Shown piece by piece: positions 13,390 through 25,706 of a stretch of DNA of 64,000 nt. How positions within the stretch are numbered: the stretch's first letter is position 1; each line of letters begins with the position of its first letter. The notes beneath the pieces are model-generated. The model saw nothing but the letters and a program-made list of their open reading frames with translations, was not told the DNA's origin and searched no databases. Origin of the DNA: Cunninghamia lanceolata (lineage: Eukaryota > Streptophyta > Pinopsida > Cupressales > Cupressaceae); the NCBI GenBank assembly GCA_027924645.1, contig BSBN01000187.1, positions 17,006,001 through 17,070,000 on the forward strand, written 5' to 3'. Made by a program: the position numbers and the translations under genes.

Positions 13390-13767
13390 TTGTCATTAAT
13401 CTTGTTTTCTTTTTTTAATGGTAATAAAGATGAAAGTTTTGATATGCCACCTACCACCAAAATAGATTATGAGCTTCAAAGAGAAAATGAGAATCCTCAC
13501 TTCTATGATACAATAATTAATCAAGAGAGTGTATATGTTAATGTTAGAACACATAGAAAAATAGAACCTTCTTATTTTTTGATTATGGGGATTCAAATGA
13601 TAGAATATGAGGGAGGTGAGCCTTCTCAAATTTTAGTTCTTCCTAAAGTGAGTATTGACCATGAGCCTAGATGGTCCAATCTTCCCTTATATGAATTTAA
13701 AGACAAATCAACAGTCTTTAGAGCTGCAACTCTAGAAAATTTATTGCTTGACAATGTTAAAAAGTGA
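13390..13767 (+). pseudogene. 125-codon ORF of unknown function near the element's 3' end
   Basis: This is the longest uninterrupted plus-strand frame in the 3' part of the element. Its middle and end are charged and well ordered, with MIEYEGGEPSQILVLPKV near residue 73 followed by WSNLPLYEFKDKSTVFRAAT. The product has no membrane segment or known catalytic motif. A T-rich region follows, and the second LTR begins about 1.2 kb downstream. It may be the C-terminus of a longer protein whose earlier parts are the broken frames at 12800-13380. I do not recognise the family. Confidence 0.35.
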
Positions 13768-15008
13768 GAAATGGAAGCTCTATTACTTATATTCTTGAAC
13801 CATCAAGCTTGTATCAATCAGATAGGTAGCATAAGAAATTTTGGTTTTATTTAGTTTTGATTTTCTTTTGTTTTATTTTATTTTGGTTTTTTTCTTATTT
13901 GCTTTTGGTTTGCTACTTTTTTATTTTCTTCTTCCTTTTGGGTTTTGGTATCTTGTTGGCCCATAATCCTATTTCCACCTTCATTATTGTCAATTAGTTT
14001 TTAAAGTCCTATTCTTTGTTAATTAACAAAGTCACAAAAGGACATGTGAATGATCAAAGTGTACCTCTTAGATGCTTTCATAGGAAATCTTTTCCTCTTG
14101 CATTCATGATATAAATTTTCCAAATCTTTCATTTGGATGTGTAGAGTAGTTTTCATGCTTAAGGAGGTATGGGAAATTTGAAAATATATCGCGCATACCT
14201 TTTCATCCCTCACTCTACACACATTAAACATTATTGAAGTATGTCTAGCAAGGTGGTTGTGGCTAAGTTATCAAGTAAAAGGATAATTATAAAAGAAAAA
14301 ATTGATTACAACAGTGGACCTGGACCTCGAGGTGGACTTCAATGTCTATGAGATGAGGAAGGCAAAGTAAAAAAAAAAGTAGAAAGAAAGAATGAATGAA
14401 ATAAAAGAAAATTGAGTACCTCATTCATTCTAGGTGACTTGAGCAATCTCTACTAGGGCTATAGATGCCCAATTGGTAGTAGAGCTATGCCTAGAATGGG
14501 ACCAGATGTAACTCCATTGGGGTTATAGATGCCTGGCTAGCAACGGAGCTATGTCTAGGTAATCAATAAAAGCATGTATAAATGATACACACTATCATAT
14601 CTAAAGAAGACCTCTACCTAGTAAATATTAAAGTTACAAAAACTTGATATTGGAAGCCATTATAGCCAAGTCTTGTAGATTAAAGAAGGTAAAAGAATCA
14701 TATGCACACACTTGGGTGAAAAACATGTAGATATTATTGTAAATTTGACCTAGTCTAACTTTTGTATGAACACTTTTTTGCACAATTTGGTGTTTAGAAT
14801 GTTGAAATTATCTAAATAATTTTCTCATTCTAAATTCATGAGGATTTGATCAAATATGGATAGCGTTGATGGAGGTAATATTGGTGATTAGCTGCACAAA
14901 TAATTGTGACCATCAAGATTGACAAGGAAGTTTCATGTTGTATTTTAATTCCTTTCCCTTCAATTATCTTTTGGAAAGGTCCCTGTATTGTTCTTTAATG
15001 GGGGGCAT
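13768..15008. other. 3' untranslated part of the element, with purine tract
   Basis: The sequence at 13850-13960 is T-rich. A two-copy tandem repeat lies at 14445-14562. The interval ends with GGGGGGCATT immediately before TGTTGTAACC at 15009, the usual polypurine tract and LTR junction of plant LTR elements. I see no coding sequence. Confidence 0.6.
14445..14562. repeat. Diverged two-copy tandem repeat, about 59 bp
   Basis: Both copies contain TTATAGATGCC or CTATAGATGCC, then a spacer, then GAGCTATG followed by CTAG. They have diverged clearly, so the duplication is old. It lies upstream of the polypurine tract. Confidence 0.7.
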
Positions 15009-15908
15009 TTGTTGTAACCCTTCCCAACATGCCCCTAAATTTTTAAATTTGAGGATCCTAGTACTAGATTTTGTGATTTGCATCTTTGGAAAATTTGGGT
15101 GATCCTTAGTATTACCTTGTACATTTTATTGTATTATTTTAAAATTAATTTTGTGTCTTCAGAGATTCAATGTTGTGTCCTAGTGTTGAAGTAGACATAC
15201 AAATTCAATTGAGTTAAAGTTATGAGTGTTAAAGTTATAATGTTGATTATTTGGCAAAGTTGCAAGTGTATTTTGAAAACCCTAGCTCTTATCCCTTTGT
15301 AATTACAAATTAGCTTTGACATCCTAAACCTCAACAACAATTTTGTGCAAAACCATAGAAAATACTAGAGCCATCAATTGGTAGCCCATTAATGGATTGC
15401 ACGCGGGGGAAGATGAAGTCCCTAACTTATTCATTTTTCCATCATTTCAACTTCTTCCACTGGCTCTCAGTGATTTGTCTCCCCTTCGACCTTCCATCTC
15501 TCCTAATTGCATGCGGTTTGATTGATTTAAAGACATTTCAATTAATTTCTAGGTTTTTCTTTTTGTTGTATGTGGAAACTTAGGGTTTGGTCTTTTAGCT
15601 TTGATTTTTCCTATAAAGTTTCAATGTTACTTTGAGATCTTTATTGTGTTTGCATTATCCTTATTTACTTTTGATTGCATTCATGTTTTCTTTGAAATTA
15701 TTTGAAAATTGTTGAGTTTATGAAAATTTGGGGGTAACAATGGTTAGGGCATACCCGACCCTTGGTCCTGCAAAACTGCAAGCCTCCTATGCACTAGTTT
15801 TGGGTTGTTTACCAAATGGAAAATTTCAATTCCAAATTTAAACCCTTAGTAGGCCCTAGTTTTGATCTTGTTTCAAAATTTAAAAATTATATTTAAAATA
15901 GGTTTCTC
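15009..15908 (+). mobile_element. Second LTR of the non-autonomous element, left part
   Basis: This LTR starts TGTTGTAACCC directly after a purine tract and aligns base for base with 5297-6210. The match stops at 15908, where an unrelated inverted repeat begins, and resumes at 32641 (TTTTCCCTCAATTC against TTTTCCCTTGATTC in copy A). The LTR was therefore split by an insertion. The sequence beyond 32641 continues past the LTR into internal sequence, so the layout is LTR-internal-LTR-internal rather than a simple two-LTR element. Confidence 0.8.
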
Positions 15909-18307
15909 TGCGAGGCCCACCCTTATGTTATAGGGATATTCGCACTTTTAGACCTAATTGTGATTGATACACTTGGAAGTGGTATATGGTATATGGACTT
16001 AAGATCATTTTCTTTAGACTATATTGGTATTAAGGTTGAATTAAAATAGTTGATTCAACTGCATATGCAGATGAGGATTGTATTAAGATTTAGTTGTGTT
16101 ATGATTCAATTGTGTGTGTGAGATACATGTCTTGACTTGATAAATCATACATTGTTCAACTATGATGATGAATTAGTTAGAAGTGATTAGGTTAATTCTT
16201 GATTTTATATGAAAGATGTTTTGCTTTGCCTTTGATTGTTTCATTTACGAATATGAATATATTTTAGTGGTATAGGTAAATTGGAAAGGATTATATCTAT
16301 GAATGTAGGGATAAGTTAGTAATGTGGTTGATTATGTTAATGAATGAATATTATACTTCTTGATTATTTTGAAATGATTTTTAATTAAATTATAATATTT
16401 TAAGTAAGATTGAATTGTTGCAATGGTTATTAGAACGCCTACTTTTGATGATTAGAAAAAGAATTGTGAAAAGGTCGAAATAAGATTATGCATTGATATT
16501 TGAAAGTGATTATATTGTGTTTGAAACACTTGGTTATTGAGTGACTCTGTGTGTGTCTAATTCTTGTTGCTTTGGCTATATATATGTTGGACATATTAAT
16601 GTGTGTTGAAGTGTGTAGACATTTCCATAGTTAATGGAATTTCGGAGGCCTATTAAGTAACTCATGTATTTAACCAGTAATGTCAACCTAATCCCTAAGG
16701 TAGATTAAGGTTTTTATTGAAATTGGTATGGTTGTAATGTGTTTTATTTGTACACTTTGATTTATGAGTCTTCTAAGGTTGTCAAGTAGTGAGGTGGATG
16801 ATGGGTTGTCATCCACATGTCCATATTCATTCATGGGCTTTTGTAGCATTTTAAAATTTGTTTTTAAAGCTTTTTATTGATTTTTGTGTGGGTTTAGGGA
16901 CCCTAGGTTAGGTACCTATTGTATAGGTACCTTTGGGGACTCAAATCTTGGACTTTGGATAAGATACGACCCCCTCAAAAAGGCCATAGAAGAAAAGTGG
17001 CGAGCTAGGGTTTTGGGAAGAGGAATGGAGACTTGTCTCCATCCCAATCCCACTACCCTAGGTTCATGAATGGACTTGGGGGAATCCCAAATGCCTCACA
17101 TGTGTGAGAACACACTATAAGAGCCTTTGAGAAGAGAACACCAAGTATTTTCCTTTCCCTAAGGTCTCACACATGTGTGAGAGCACTTGTGGGAAAGAGT
17201 GCTTGTGAGAATGAATGGGAAGGTGATAAGTGTCACCTCCTTGTTCAAGGGAATTAGTTTTTCATCCCTATTTATCTCTCCCTTTGGAGATGAGAAAGGG
17301 ATTTTTATATCTTTGAGTTTTGGAGAGGATTTTTGAAGTGTTAGAGAACTCTTGTGTAGATCTTCTTCAACTCCTTCATAGTTGGAGAGTTTGAGAGGTA
17401 AGCTCTCAAGAGTCTTCAAGCTTTTAGTAGTTTATTTATTTGCTTATGTAATGCATATATTGTATGTTCTTATTTGGTTGTGCTTTTGGGATGGGTTGTT
17501 AAGGAAAATTCTCACCACTTGTGTGGAAGAGCTTGCCTTGTATTTGGGGTTTGGAGAGAGGTGAGAACCTCCTTGGGGAAAGTTCACTCCTTGAGAGGGT
17601 TGTTTAGCTTGAGGCCTTATTTGAGATTGTGGCTATGTTTGAGAGGAAAGAATGGCCTCCTTGTGATTATTGGAGTAAGGAGATGGTTAAAATTGTAATA
17701 GGAGATGATATTAATGAAAAAATGGTTAAGTTGAGATATGAGAAAGTAGTGTTGAAGAAATGAGTAAGTTGGTATTTGATGTCTTTCCCCTTGAGGAGAG
17801 TAGTCCACTTTCTCTCCCTTGTTTCAAATCCATGGTATATGGATTTTGTTTTATAAATATCCTTGGTTGGGAATGTGCTTCTCTGCTTGTGTGTGTGGTT
17901 GTGTCCCTTGTGTATGTGTGTTTTTCGGGGTTACTTGTATGCCTCCTATCTCAGGAGGGCTTGTGAGCAAGCCTATGGTTGGGTGATGAGCACCTCCATT
18001 GGCTTTGTTGTGTTATTATGTCTTTTTGCAGGTTTTGGGATAAATGAAGAGGAAGAAGGAGAAAAGTCTCCTTGAGTTACTTTGTGTTGTCTAAGAGAAA
18101 TGTTTCTCTTATTGTAAGGCTATGTGTAAATCCTTGAGCATTGAGTGCTCTTGTAAAAGGTAAGGGAGAAATGTGTTATCTCATTGTAATGTTAAGTTTG
18201 TTATTCATGCATTGAAGGTTGTTGATGTATTTATGAAAGATTGAAAGGATAAAGTATTTGATTTATTTGACATTGAGTTGATTTGAAAGGAAAAGAGAAA
18301 ATGAGTT

Positions 18308-18363
<56 letters not shown>

Positions 18364-18712
18364 TACTACTTTGCTTGTTCATGAAAGAAAGGAAATTAAT
18401 CATTAGTGAAAGAAAATATTACTTTTACATTTAATAATTTACTATCAAGATTCATTATAGTGACATTTGAATATAAATGGATTAGTTTTCTCTCTAAGGT
18501 ATCTAATGGTACAAAAGAAAATACTCTCTTCATGATATAAAGTTAGTTGTAAAAGAAAAATATTTATACTTGCACTATATGTTTGATGGATGTATTGTAA
18601 AAAAAAAAAAAAACCATTACCTCCTTGTCCAAAGAAAAATAGATCAATAAACATTTTCATGCATTAGAAATATATATATATATATATTATACCTCTACAA
18701 TTTTTTTGTATA
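15909..18712 (+). repeat. Left arm of the foldback element
   Basis: This arm of about 2.8 kb is the uninterrupted version of the pair. At 17456-17466 it carries TATTGTATGTT, the empty-site counterpart of the point where the gypsy element entered the other arm. Open frames between 17159 and 18075 also occur, altered, in the inverse arm and show no protein family, so they are not called as genes. A long TA repeat lies at 18309-18361. Confidence 0.8.
18309..18361. repeat. (TA)n microsatellite
   Basis: A perfect run of about 26 TA units lies within the left arm of the foldback element. The corresponding place in the right arm (about 19070-19087) has far fewer units, so the tract has expanded or contracted since the arms formed. 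Confidence 0.95.
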
Positions 18713-18736
18713 ATTATAACATACCTTTTTTATTAT
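18713..18736. other. Loop at the centre of the palindrome
   Basis: This 24-nt spacer separates CTCTACAATTTTTTTGTATA from its exact inverse complement. With such a short loop, a transcript through this point could fold into a very long hairpin. Confidence 0.8.
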
Positions 18737-19898
18737 TATACAAAAAAATTGTAGAGGTATAATATATATATTTCTAATGCATAAAAATGTTTTTCTTTGG
18801 ACAAGGAGGTAATGGTTTGTTTTTGTTTTTTTTTACAATACACCCATCAAACATATAGTGCAAGTATATATATTTCTCTTTTACAACTAACTTTATATCA
18901 TGAAAAGAGTATTTTCTTTTGTAACATTAGATACCTTAGAAAGAAAACTAATTCATTTATATTCAAATGTCACTATAATGAATCTTGATAGTAAATTATT
19001 AAATGCAAAAGTAATCTTTTCTTTCACTAAGGATTAATTTTCTTTCTTTCCATGAACAAGCAAAGGAATAGGATATATATATATATCAAATCAATTCAAT
19101 GTCAAATAAATCAAATACTCCATTTCCTTTCGATCTTTCATAAATACATCAACAACCTTCAATGCATGAATAACAAACTTAACATTACAATGAGATAACA
19201 CATTTCTCCCTCCCCTTTTACAAGAGCAATCAATGCTCAAGGATTTACACATAGCCTTACAATAAGAGAAACACTTCTCTTAGACAACACAACATAACTC
19301 ACTTGGAGACTTTTCTCCTTCTTCTTCTTCATCTATCCCAAAACCTACAAAAAGCCATAATAACACAACAAAGCCAATGGAGGTGCTCACCACCCAACCA
19401 TAGGCTTGCTCACAAGCCTCCCCTGAGCTAGGAGGCCTACAAGTAACCTCAAAAAACACACATACACAAGAGAGGCAACCACACACGAAGCAAAGAAGTA
19501 CATTTCCAACCAAGGATATTCATAAAACAAAATCCATATACCATGGATTTGAAGCAAGGGGGGAGAATGGACTACTCTCCTCAAAGGGAAAGACATCAAA
19601 TACCAACTTACTCATTTATTCAACACTACTTTCTCGTATCTCAACTTAACCATTTTCTCATCAATATCATCTCCTATTACAACTTTAACCATCTCCTTAC
19701 TCCAATAATCACGAGGGCATTCTTTCCTCTCAAATAAGGCCTCAAGCCAAATAACTCTTCTCAAGGAGTGAGCTTTCCCCAAGGAGGTTCTCACCTCTCT
19801 CCAAACCCCAAATACAAGGCAAGCTCTTCCACACAAGTGTTGAGAATTTTCCTTAACAACCCATCCCAAAACAATGGCACAACCAAATAAGAACATAC
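18737..19898 (-). repeat. Right arm of the foldback element, inner part
   Basis: This is the reverse complement of about 17460-18712. It ends at the CATAC target duplication (19894-19898) of the inserted gypsy element and resumes at 31109. Frames at 19280-19513 and 19612-19947 mirror frames in the left arm and are not genes. Confidence 0.8.
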
Positions 19899-22304
19899 TA
19901 TTATCACCCAGATTTGCACCCTTGCTGAAGTTGTAAAACTTTAGCAATTTGGAGAAACATGGGATCTTTCCAAGGTCTGTGGGTCACCTATGTTTGAAAA
20001 GAACCTCCAGAGAAGGCCGGCTTCCTAGCTGGTTATCACCTAAAATCTACTAAATTTGCAGAGGAAAAGGAAGAAGGAATGCTTTTTAAATGAAAGATAA
20101 AACTGGAAAAACTTGAAAGTAAGGGTGATTCACCAAGTTGAATTAAAGAACCCTCACAGAATTGAGAAAATGCACAACACAACCAGATACAGCAAGTAGA
20201 CATACACAAACAATCAAATGCAGATTCACACTAAACTGAAAATCAGTAAGAGGTAAAAATAACTTTCATATATTCAATAAGAAGGCATAGTTACAATAGA
20301 GGAAAGTTATGTTTGGAAACAGAAAGACCGAATGCTAAAAATTTTGAACCTCTTTTACATCACATCTTAATGCATACATATCATTTACAATTTGACCTAA
20401 GTCCATTACAATGAATTCTAGAAACTGCTCACATAGGCCCGTAAAAAAATATCTGTGCCAGAAGGGACGTCTACCTGCAAGAATTCATGGCATAAAAATA
20501 TCTGGAACATGGGCAGATGGAAGATATTTTGAATCTTCAATGTGAGTTGTTGAATCATCGACCTGTACTCATAAATGCCACAAATATCTGCATCTGCATA
20601 TCTCAGATTGGTCGCTGAAACGTCCAGTCGATCCAGCATACAAATCCAGATCCAAATTTTGAAATTGAAAATATCCTCCTCAAAAGCCTGCCAAATGATA
20701 GAGGAGGCAAAAATAAGCACTTTTACCTTTTGAAGCATGTTGAAATTCGCCAAAATGAGGGGGATACGGGTGGTCAAAGTTACGGTCAACTGTGTCTGTA
20801 TATTGCTTTGCATCTGTGTTTGAATCACCATCTGAATGACACTTTGAAACTACCTTTGGATCTGCAAATTGCTTGGTATGTATCAGGTTGTCGGGGGGAC
20901 CTCCAGCTGTATCACCGATATGCAAAGTCTCACTGAAATGTTCATTGTATGTGCGCTTGCATTTGGCATTTAAACGGCCTTTGAAAACGCCTTTGTATAT
21001 TCATTTGTATATGCATTTCCATATACAATACAATGGCTACATACAAGAGCGGGCCCCTTTTGAATCGGCCTTTGAATCGGCCCTGACACGTGGCATCACC
21101 TGATTGGTCACTGAGTTGAGCTTGAGACCCATCGCTGAACATTCGCCTGCTTTATCGGTTGTCGGAAAGACTTTTAAATGAGCCACCGATAAACACTATC
21201 TCGCCGAAAGACCCCTTGCATGTGCCTTTGTATATGCAACTGTATGTGCAAAGATACAATTGCGTATACATGCAAAAAGCGGATCTCAGGGGATTATCAA
21301 CTAGAATGAAACTTTTAGAACAGGTCCGCCCTTTGTATCTTTTCTTCTTTGCATATCGGCATATACAATGCACCTTTTACATACAATTACGGAACCCAAC
21401 GCTAAAATTGCCAAATTTGATTTTCTAGTCGGGTCCGCCTTGTATATCGCCGTTGTATCTAACCTTTGTATATCACATATACAATGCGAAATATACAAAG
21501 GAAAACTACATGCAAACACTTGCACATATAAACATTGTATGTTGGGCTCTTTGTATGTCGCTTTGTATATTACCTTTGCATGTTGTCACATACAATGTGA
21601 ACATACATACAAAGAAAGCATACAATCACTTCTGCCTATATCAACCAGAATGCATATTCATTTCGGGTCCGGGCCTTGTATCTCAGGAATGTATATTCCC
21701 TTGTATATGCGATTGTATGTGCAAAGATACAATCGCATATACATGCAATTGGTGGACCCCATCTTAGTATCTGACCTTATTTGCTGCTTTGTATACCCGA
21801 TTGTATGTGTAAAGATACAATCACCCGATATACATTCACCTTTGTATCTCCTCTTGGTAATTTGACTTTGCATCTTTCCTTTGTATGTCTGCCTTGTATG
21901 CTTCATCGGCCATCGGAAGGACTGTGAGTTGAGCCGCTGATGGTCATTGGTCTCACCAAAAAATCCTTTGTATGTTTGCCCCTTGTATATTTTCCTTGTA
22001 TGTTTTCTTTGTATGTGCGATTGCATATGTGAACAGACAATGTGATCATACAAAGAAATAAACAATGTATATGCAAAAAATGACTAAGTATAAAAACTGA
22101 GAAATCTCTGCGATGGAAAGCACTTGAAGACAAAAGGTTTCTGGGTTTTCTGCAAGGATTCTTCAAGCAAGATTTTGGGATTTTTGGCAAGGCATAGCAT
22201 GAGTATTTGAAGGATTTAAGCCTTGTAGGGTTATTTTCTAAAGGATTTTCAAGGAAAATACAAGGTGAACTATTTAACTCTGGACAGAGGAAAATAGGTC
22301 AACA
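19899..22304 (-). repeat. 3' LTR of the gypsy element
   Basis: On the minus strand it starts TGTTGACC and ends GGGTGATAATA. It pairs with 28717-31103. It carries a segment of about 85 bp (near 21385-21470) that the partner lacks, and lacks about 60 bp present in the partner near 29027. It contains several short hairpins built from TTGTATATGC-like words. Many open frames in it come from these repeats and are not genes. Confidence 0.92.
21704..21741. repeat. Perfect 15-bp-stem hairpin in the LTR
   Basis: TATATGCGATTGTAT is followed by an 8-nt loop (GTGCAAAG) and its exact inverse complement. The same hairpin is unchanged in the other LTR at 30504-30541. Weaker relatives lie near 21228-21270 and 21788-21830. 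Confidence 0.85.
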
Positions 22305-22607
22305 TTTTGGCAACTTCTATGGGATGTTTGCCTGCTAAACAATTACATCAGTGGACTTAAGCATCCATTGGGCATGGAGTCACACGGAGACTCAAAATAT
22401 ACCTTTGACAAACAATCCTGACCTTAGTAATTCAGCATATCAGTAACGAAGAACACTTGGAAGACCAAAATCAAAACAAAAGCTGGAGCAACTTGTTTAA
22501 CTATGCTAGCAGCACTTAGGGAAAATAAAAGGGATCTAAACTATTGTGCAGCAGCACTTATTGAAAGCAAGAAACCTAATCTACTGATTTACAAGGTAAG
22601 TCATACC
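22305..22607. other. Between integrase stop and 3' LTR
   Basis: No coding sequence is present. I do not see a clear polypurine tract next to the LTR: the minus-strand junction reads GAAGTTGCCAAAA then TGTTGACC. The tract may have decayed or be atypical. Confidence 0.5.
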
Positions 22608-24000
22608 TCAAAAACACCTCTTCAAGTGTTTCCCATTGACTGGGATAGGCAAATTTTCTCCATCCATGTTTGATAACTGAAATGCATTGTGCTCCTTGCA
22701 TTCAGTAATGATAAATGGGCCACTCCACAATCTGTCAAACTTGGAGTGCCTCCCTAGCCTACTTTTCAACTCATCCCATTTGAGTACCAAATCACCCTCC
22801 CTAAAAATTTTGGGAGTGGCTCTCCTATCAAAAACTCTTTTTGTCTGAAGCTGATGATACTCCATAGCTTTCATAGCTTTATCTCTAATCTCTTCAAGCT
22901 CCATAAGTTGAGCATATCTGACAGCCATGGGATCTTCTTCTTCAAACATCTCCAGTTGATTCATGATATCCAGTGCTGGCAGCTCCACGGATACAGGCAA
23001 TCTTGCCTCTTTCCCATAAACTAACATATATGGAGAGTTTCCAATAGACCTCTTGGGAGTTATTCTATCTGCCCATAAGGCAGATTTCAGATTGGTGTGC
23101 CAGGTCCTCTGGTTGTCCTCCATTGATCTTTTGATAATCTTTATGAGATTCTTATTTGTGGATTCAACCAAACCATTACCCTGTGGGTAATAATTTGATG
23201 AAGTGTTCAAATAGATTCCATTCTTCATAGCCCAGTTAGTTATCTTCAATCCAACAAAGGCTAAAGCATTGTCTAAGATAATTGACTCAAGTACTCTAAA
23301 TTTGGATACCAAATCATGATAAAAGTTCAAAACAACATTCTCATTGGATTCCTTCAGAGCCACTGCTTCAGTCCACCTTGTGAAATAGTCTGTTGCTATA
23401 AGTACCCACCTATGGCCTGCACTTGATAGTGGGTTAATGGGACCTATAAAATCAATGCCCCATCTCATGAAGCGTTGATCTACTTGAATTGGTTGCAGGG
23501 GTAAAGCTGGCAGCCTTTTTTTGCCTGCAAAAATGGCACATTTTATACATTTTCTGGCCCATGCATGAGCATCCTTGAATAAGCTAGGCCAGTAATATCC
23601 AGCTCTCATTATTTTCCAAGCAGTAGTCCTTGGGGAAAAATGACCCCGTGCTGTTCCATCATGAAAGTCATGCAGCACCTTATCAGTTTGATCATTATCA
23701 ATGCATGTTAACAACACACCATTAAAATCTTTTCTGAAAAGGATTCCATTAATTAAAACATATGGAATAGACTGCAGTCTAAAATATCTCCTCTTGGTTC
23801 TATCTAAACCTGCTGGACATTCACCAGTTTGCAAAAAATGAGTCATGTTATTAACCCAACCTGTGCCCACTGTTGTTGTATCATCCTGATGTGCATCTTC
23901 AATAGTCAGAAGCACCTCTTCTTCTTTATCTGTTTCATTTTCAGACCTAGTAGCAAATTGTTCACTGAGTCCTCTACCTCTGATGAGTTTGGCTATCTTG
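22608..24000 (-). pseudogene. int: Gypsy integrase (C-terminal part of Pol)
   Basis: This segment is uninterrupted to its stop at 22608. The N-terminal zinc-binding region has two histidines in HDFHDGTARGH and a CIKC pair. The catalytic core shows WGIDFIGP (first Asp), ILDNALAF (second Asp) and PQGNGLVES (Glu), so the D-D-E triad is present. A GPFIITE-like C-terminal segment follows. It is in the same frame as the RNase H, RT and additional RNase H upstream, so all four were one Pol reading frame. I see no chromodomain, in keeping with a non-chromovirus lineage. Confidence 0.88.
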
Positions 24001-24509
24001 ATATCCACGTCATATTCCATGACTTTGGTAATCCAACCAGCCCTTTTCTCATTAACATCCTTTCCTAACAGAAACTCTTTCACACTAGGGTGAGCAACCA
24101 TCAAATGTATCCTATTGTTAGAAATAAGATGCCTAAACTTCTTGAGACTTCTTACCACTACAAGGACATGCTTTTCAATGAAACTATATCGATGTTCATA
24201 CTCCTCCAGTCCTTGACTAAAGAAAGTGATTGGCTGCTCAAAGCCTTCACTTTGCTGCTATACCAGAATTGCAGAAATGGTATCCAGACTGCCATAAGCA
24301 TACAAAATAAAATCTTTGGAGAAATCAAGATTTATCAGAGTTGGTGTAGCCGATAATGCCTCCTTTATGGACTCAAAGCTAAGTTTGGCCTCTTTTGTCC
24401 AACTGAAAACTACATTTTTCTTTAACATAGAGGTCAAAGGCTTCAATAAATTTGCAATGTCAGGTATAAATCTTCGCAGAAAATTAATTCTGCCAATAAA
24501 ACGTTGCAG
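24001..24509 (-). pseudogene. Gypsy-type RNase H, catalytic residues degraded
   Basis: This continues the Pol frame from RT through EAKLSFESIKEAL (connection) to ILYAYGSLD, YSFIEKHVL and VAHPSVKEFL. The first catalytic site is usually TDAS and here reads AYGS. The third is usually TDH and here reads AHP. The glutamate in the IEK motif remains. A TGA lies at the RT boundary and a TAG falls in LV*QQSEG, where Gln would fit. Loss of gypsy RNase H acids is known in elements carrying a second RNase H. Confidence 0.8.
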
Positions 24510-25286
24510 TCATTTCTTGTGACTAGGTAAAGGTAGCTCCAAAATAGCTCTTACTCTTTTTGTATCAATGGTAACTCCCTCTTTTGACACAATGTGTCCT
24601 AAAAGCTTGCCTTCATGCATAGAGAAAATGCATTTCTTGGGATTGAGAGATATCCCAAACTCTTTACATCTCTCAAATACTTGCCTCAAGTGGAATAAAT
24701 GTTCAGCTGCATCCTTAGAGAAAATGGTGATGTCGTCAAGGTATACAAGTACCAATTTATAAAGCAAACATTTGAAATCCATATCCATAGCCCTTTGAAA
24801 AGTAGAGCCAGCATTTGACAGACCAAAAGGCATCCTTTTGTAGGCCATGGTGCCCCATTTGGTAGTAAAAGCGGCTTTAAACTGATCTTCCTCCTTGACT
24901 AACACTTGATTATAACCGGAATAACCGTCAAGTAAGGAGAATCTTTCTGAACCAGCCACTACTTGCAGAATTTGCTCCATTGAGGGAAGCGGGTAGTGGT
25001 CTTTTAGGGAGGCTCTATTAAGGTCTCTAAAATCAACGCACAACCTAATCTCTCCATTCTTTTTCCTTACAGGAACAAGATTCGAGACCCAAGAAGTATG
25101 CTTGATCAGAAAAATGATGTTTCCCTCGATCAGCTTGGTTAATTCCTTAATCATCAGAGGCTCAAGTTTTGGATTTAAAGGTCTTTGTTTCTGCCTTACA
25201 GGTTTTGTAATTGGCTCTAACTCTATAGTATGTTGGGCAATATGAGGGTCAAACCCTTTTAGGTCTAAGTAATCCCAAGCAAACAC
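24510..25286 (-). pseudogene. rt: Gypsy reverse transcriptase
   Basis: The intact frame of 258 codons covers the palm and fingers. Seen in order are RLCVDFRDLN, FSLLDGYSGYNQV, MAYKRMPFGLSNAGSTFQR and VYLDDITIFS. The YLDD metal-binding pair lies near 24733-24744. The frame extends upstream into a linker ending EFEDVFAWDY, the usual start of plant gypsy RT, at about 25240-25290. It ends at a TGA (24510-24512) that looks like a point mutation, because the reading frame resumes as RNase H. Confidence 0.92.
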
Positions 25287-25706
25287 ATCCTCAAACTCTT
25301 GACAAAGAGCAATAAAAGCTTTCCTATCTTCAAGTGAACAAATTTTACCAATTTTGAGAAGCTTACCTTTAAAAATTTCTAGCTCCTCATAATGTTCCTC
25401 TTTGACCTACATGTTGATTTTGCTCTTTTTATGCTGATCATCAGTACCAAAAATGGATTCCAAGGTTACTAATCCTCTAGGCAACTTATTAGTCCTTAAC
25501 TAAACAACTTGATCATCATCATATTGTTGTTTGAGTTTATTCTAATTCATCATAGAAAACTCATCCTCTTCTAACAAGAAATGCAGGACCTGCTCATCAC
25601 TCTCAAAAACCTGCCAATGAATGTTATTGTCAGAGATAAAGGGCCTATCAACTATTTTCACATGAGTATGTACCTTTTCTCTTTGAATATCACTGGGGAT
25701 ATCGAA
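25287..25706 (-). pseudogene. Linker between additional RNase H and RT
   Basis: This is in the same frame as RT and the additional RNase H, with three in-frame TAG codons. It is rich in Glu, Asp and Lys (for example LEEDEFSMMN and KEEHYEELEIF). The continuity of frame shows that the additional RNase H is part of the same polyprotein and not a neighbouring gene. Confidence 0.7.

Noticed and set aside
18309..18361. TA repeat considered as an origin or regulatory element
   Set aside because: It is an ordinary microsatellite whose length differs between the two arms.
17159..19947. Paired frames on opposite strands around the palindrome
   Set aside because: They are mirror images created by the inverted repeat. 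Differences between arms include frameshifting indels, and no domain is visible.
20418..22190. Many frames of 70-165 codons in the gypsy LTR, also at 29326-30999
   Set aside because: They come from LTR repeat words, appear in both LTRs with different breaks, and show no protein family.
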